DNA of 14,344 bases, taken from the NCBI GenBank assembly GCA_944372595.1, contig CALVZT010000010.1:1-14344 (forward strand), written 5' to 3'. A program made the position numbers and the translations under genes. How positions within the stretch are numbered: the stretch's first letter is position 1; each line of letters starts with the position of its first letter. Shown in pieces: positions 13,862-14,344 of the stretch. Origin of the DNA: an uncultured Clostridia bacterium. GTDB lineage: Bacteria > Bacillota > Clostridia > Christensenellales > UBA1242. A model generated the notes under the pieces. It worked only from the letters and a program-made list of their open reading frames with translations, did not search any database and was not told where the DNA came from.

Positions 13862-14344
13862 ATGAAAAAATACTTAACTCTTGCAATAATATTAATGTTA
13901 GCCTGTGTTGGGCTAGTTTACGGTTGCGACAAAGATAAATACAAAAATTTATCTTATGCCGTAACTTATGGTAATAATCAAACTATAACACAAGATGAAG
14001 GAGTGTCTTTGATATACGGAGATAGCAACAAAGACAATTTAACTTTTAACGTGGTTATTGAAGGGGTTAAAGGGATAAACAAAAGAGTCGGAATAACCTC
14101 AGATAATAAAGACGTTGTTTTAGTCAAAGATATTACCTACCAAGATGATAAAACTTATGCAACTATACAAGCCATTGCTCCTGGAAATGCAAACATAACC
14201 ATTGTATCGTTAGAATATTCAAAAATTGCTTATAAATTTCCAGTAAAAGTTAGATACCCTATAACTGCAATTAATACTACTTATGACGAAAATACTCATA
14301 CACTTGCATTGACAGGCAATTCAACCATTAATCTCAAAAATTAT
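13862..14344 (+). CDS. Lipoprotein with bacterial Ig-like region, truncated by the window end
   Basis: Partial: 161 codons are present and no stop is reached. The product begins with a lipoprotein signal peptide (MKKYLTLAIILMLACVG...) and a lipobox ending VYGC, Cys22 being the likely acylated residue (Tyr at -2 is less common), so it should be anchored on the outer membrane face. About residues 60-126 look like a group-2 bacterial Ig-like fold: a SDNKDVV strand, then TYATIQAIAPGNANITIVS, matching the usual S-x-N-x-x-V ... A-x-x-x-G-x-A-x-I-T pattern, then a closing V-strand. Such domains occur in adhesins and wall-associated proteins. AGAGAGGA at 13846-13853 and a consensus promoter support the start and suggest steady vegetative expression. 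Specific function unknown. Confidence 0.8.
   Translation, partial: MKKYLTLAIILMLACVGLVYGCDKDKYKNLSYAVTYGNNQTITQDEGVSLIYGDSNKDNLTFNVVIEGVKGINKRVGITSDNKDVVLVKDITYQDDKTYATIQAIAPGNANITIVSLEYSKIAYKFPVKVRYPITAINTTYDENTHTLALTGNSTINLKNY

Overview
The window is AT-rich DNA. It carries spoIIID, a SpoIIQ-type LytM protein and a pth-mfd-prsA run, which together point to an endospore-forming, low-GC Bacillota, most likely an uncultured clostridial lineage. Strong Shine-Dalgarno sites (GGAGG, AGAGG) and AT-rich hairpin-plus-U-tract terminators fit this. The lineage is inferred from gene content and order only.

Layout. (1) 24-6501 (+) is one tightly packed operon: an M14 gamma-D-glutamyl-diamino-acid-peptidase-like gene, tadA, two tandem GlmU-derived genes, pth and mfd. 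The glmU...pth-mfd order is the familiar Bacillota order, but glmU is remodelled here. One gene keeps an eroded, shortened uridylyltransferase-like domain plus the first left-handed beta-helix coils. The next repeats those coils and carries a complete-looking acetyltransferase half. (2) 6584-8254 (+) is a large PrsA/PpiC-type foldase lipoprotein with a plausible promoter and a good terminator. (3) 8329-9621 (+) is an LPG-synthase/flippase-type (UPF0104) membrane protein, ending in a terminator shared with the convergent polysaccharide deacetylase-like gene (9671-11029, -). (4) 11118-12877 (+) is a sporulation-flavoured block: a YwmB-like exported protein, a SpoIIQ-like LytM protein, an acyl carrier protein gene with its own sigma-A promoter and terminator, then spoIIID behind a near-consensus sigma-E promoter. 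In Bacillus the order is ywmB-murAA-spoIID-spoIIQ-spoIIID-mbl. Here murA, spoIID and mreB/mbl are absent and acp is inserted. (5) 12885-13610 (-) is a TtcA-type PP-loop tRNA thiolase, convergent with spoIIID across a compact bidirectional terminator. (6) From 13862 (+) a lipoprotein with a bacterial Ig-like region runs off the window, driven by a consensus sigma-A promoter.

How they work together. Much of the window serves the cell envelope: UDP-GlcNAc precursor synthesis (GlmU-derived pair), peptide trimming (M14), extracytoplasmic folding (PrsA-like), lipid or polyprenyl flipping, polysaccharide deacetylation, and the engulfment-stage SpoIIQ protein with the mother-cell regulator SpoIIID. 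The rest is housekeeping (TadA, TtcA, Pth, Mfd, ACP). I see no tRNA, rRNA, CRISPR array, transposase or phage gene. The most unusual items are the GlmU-derived pair and the insulated acp unit inside the sporulation block. I found no clear new multi-gene system.
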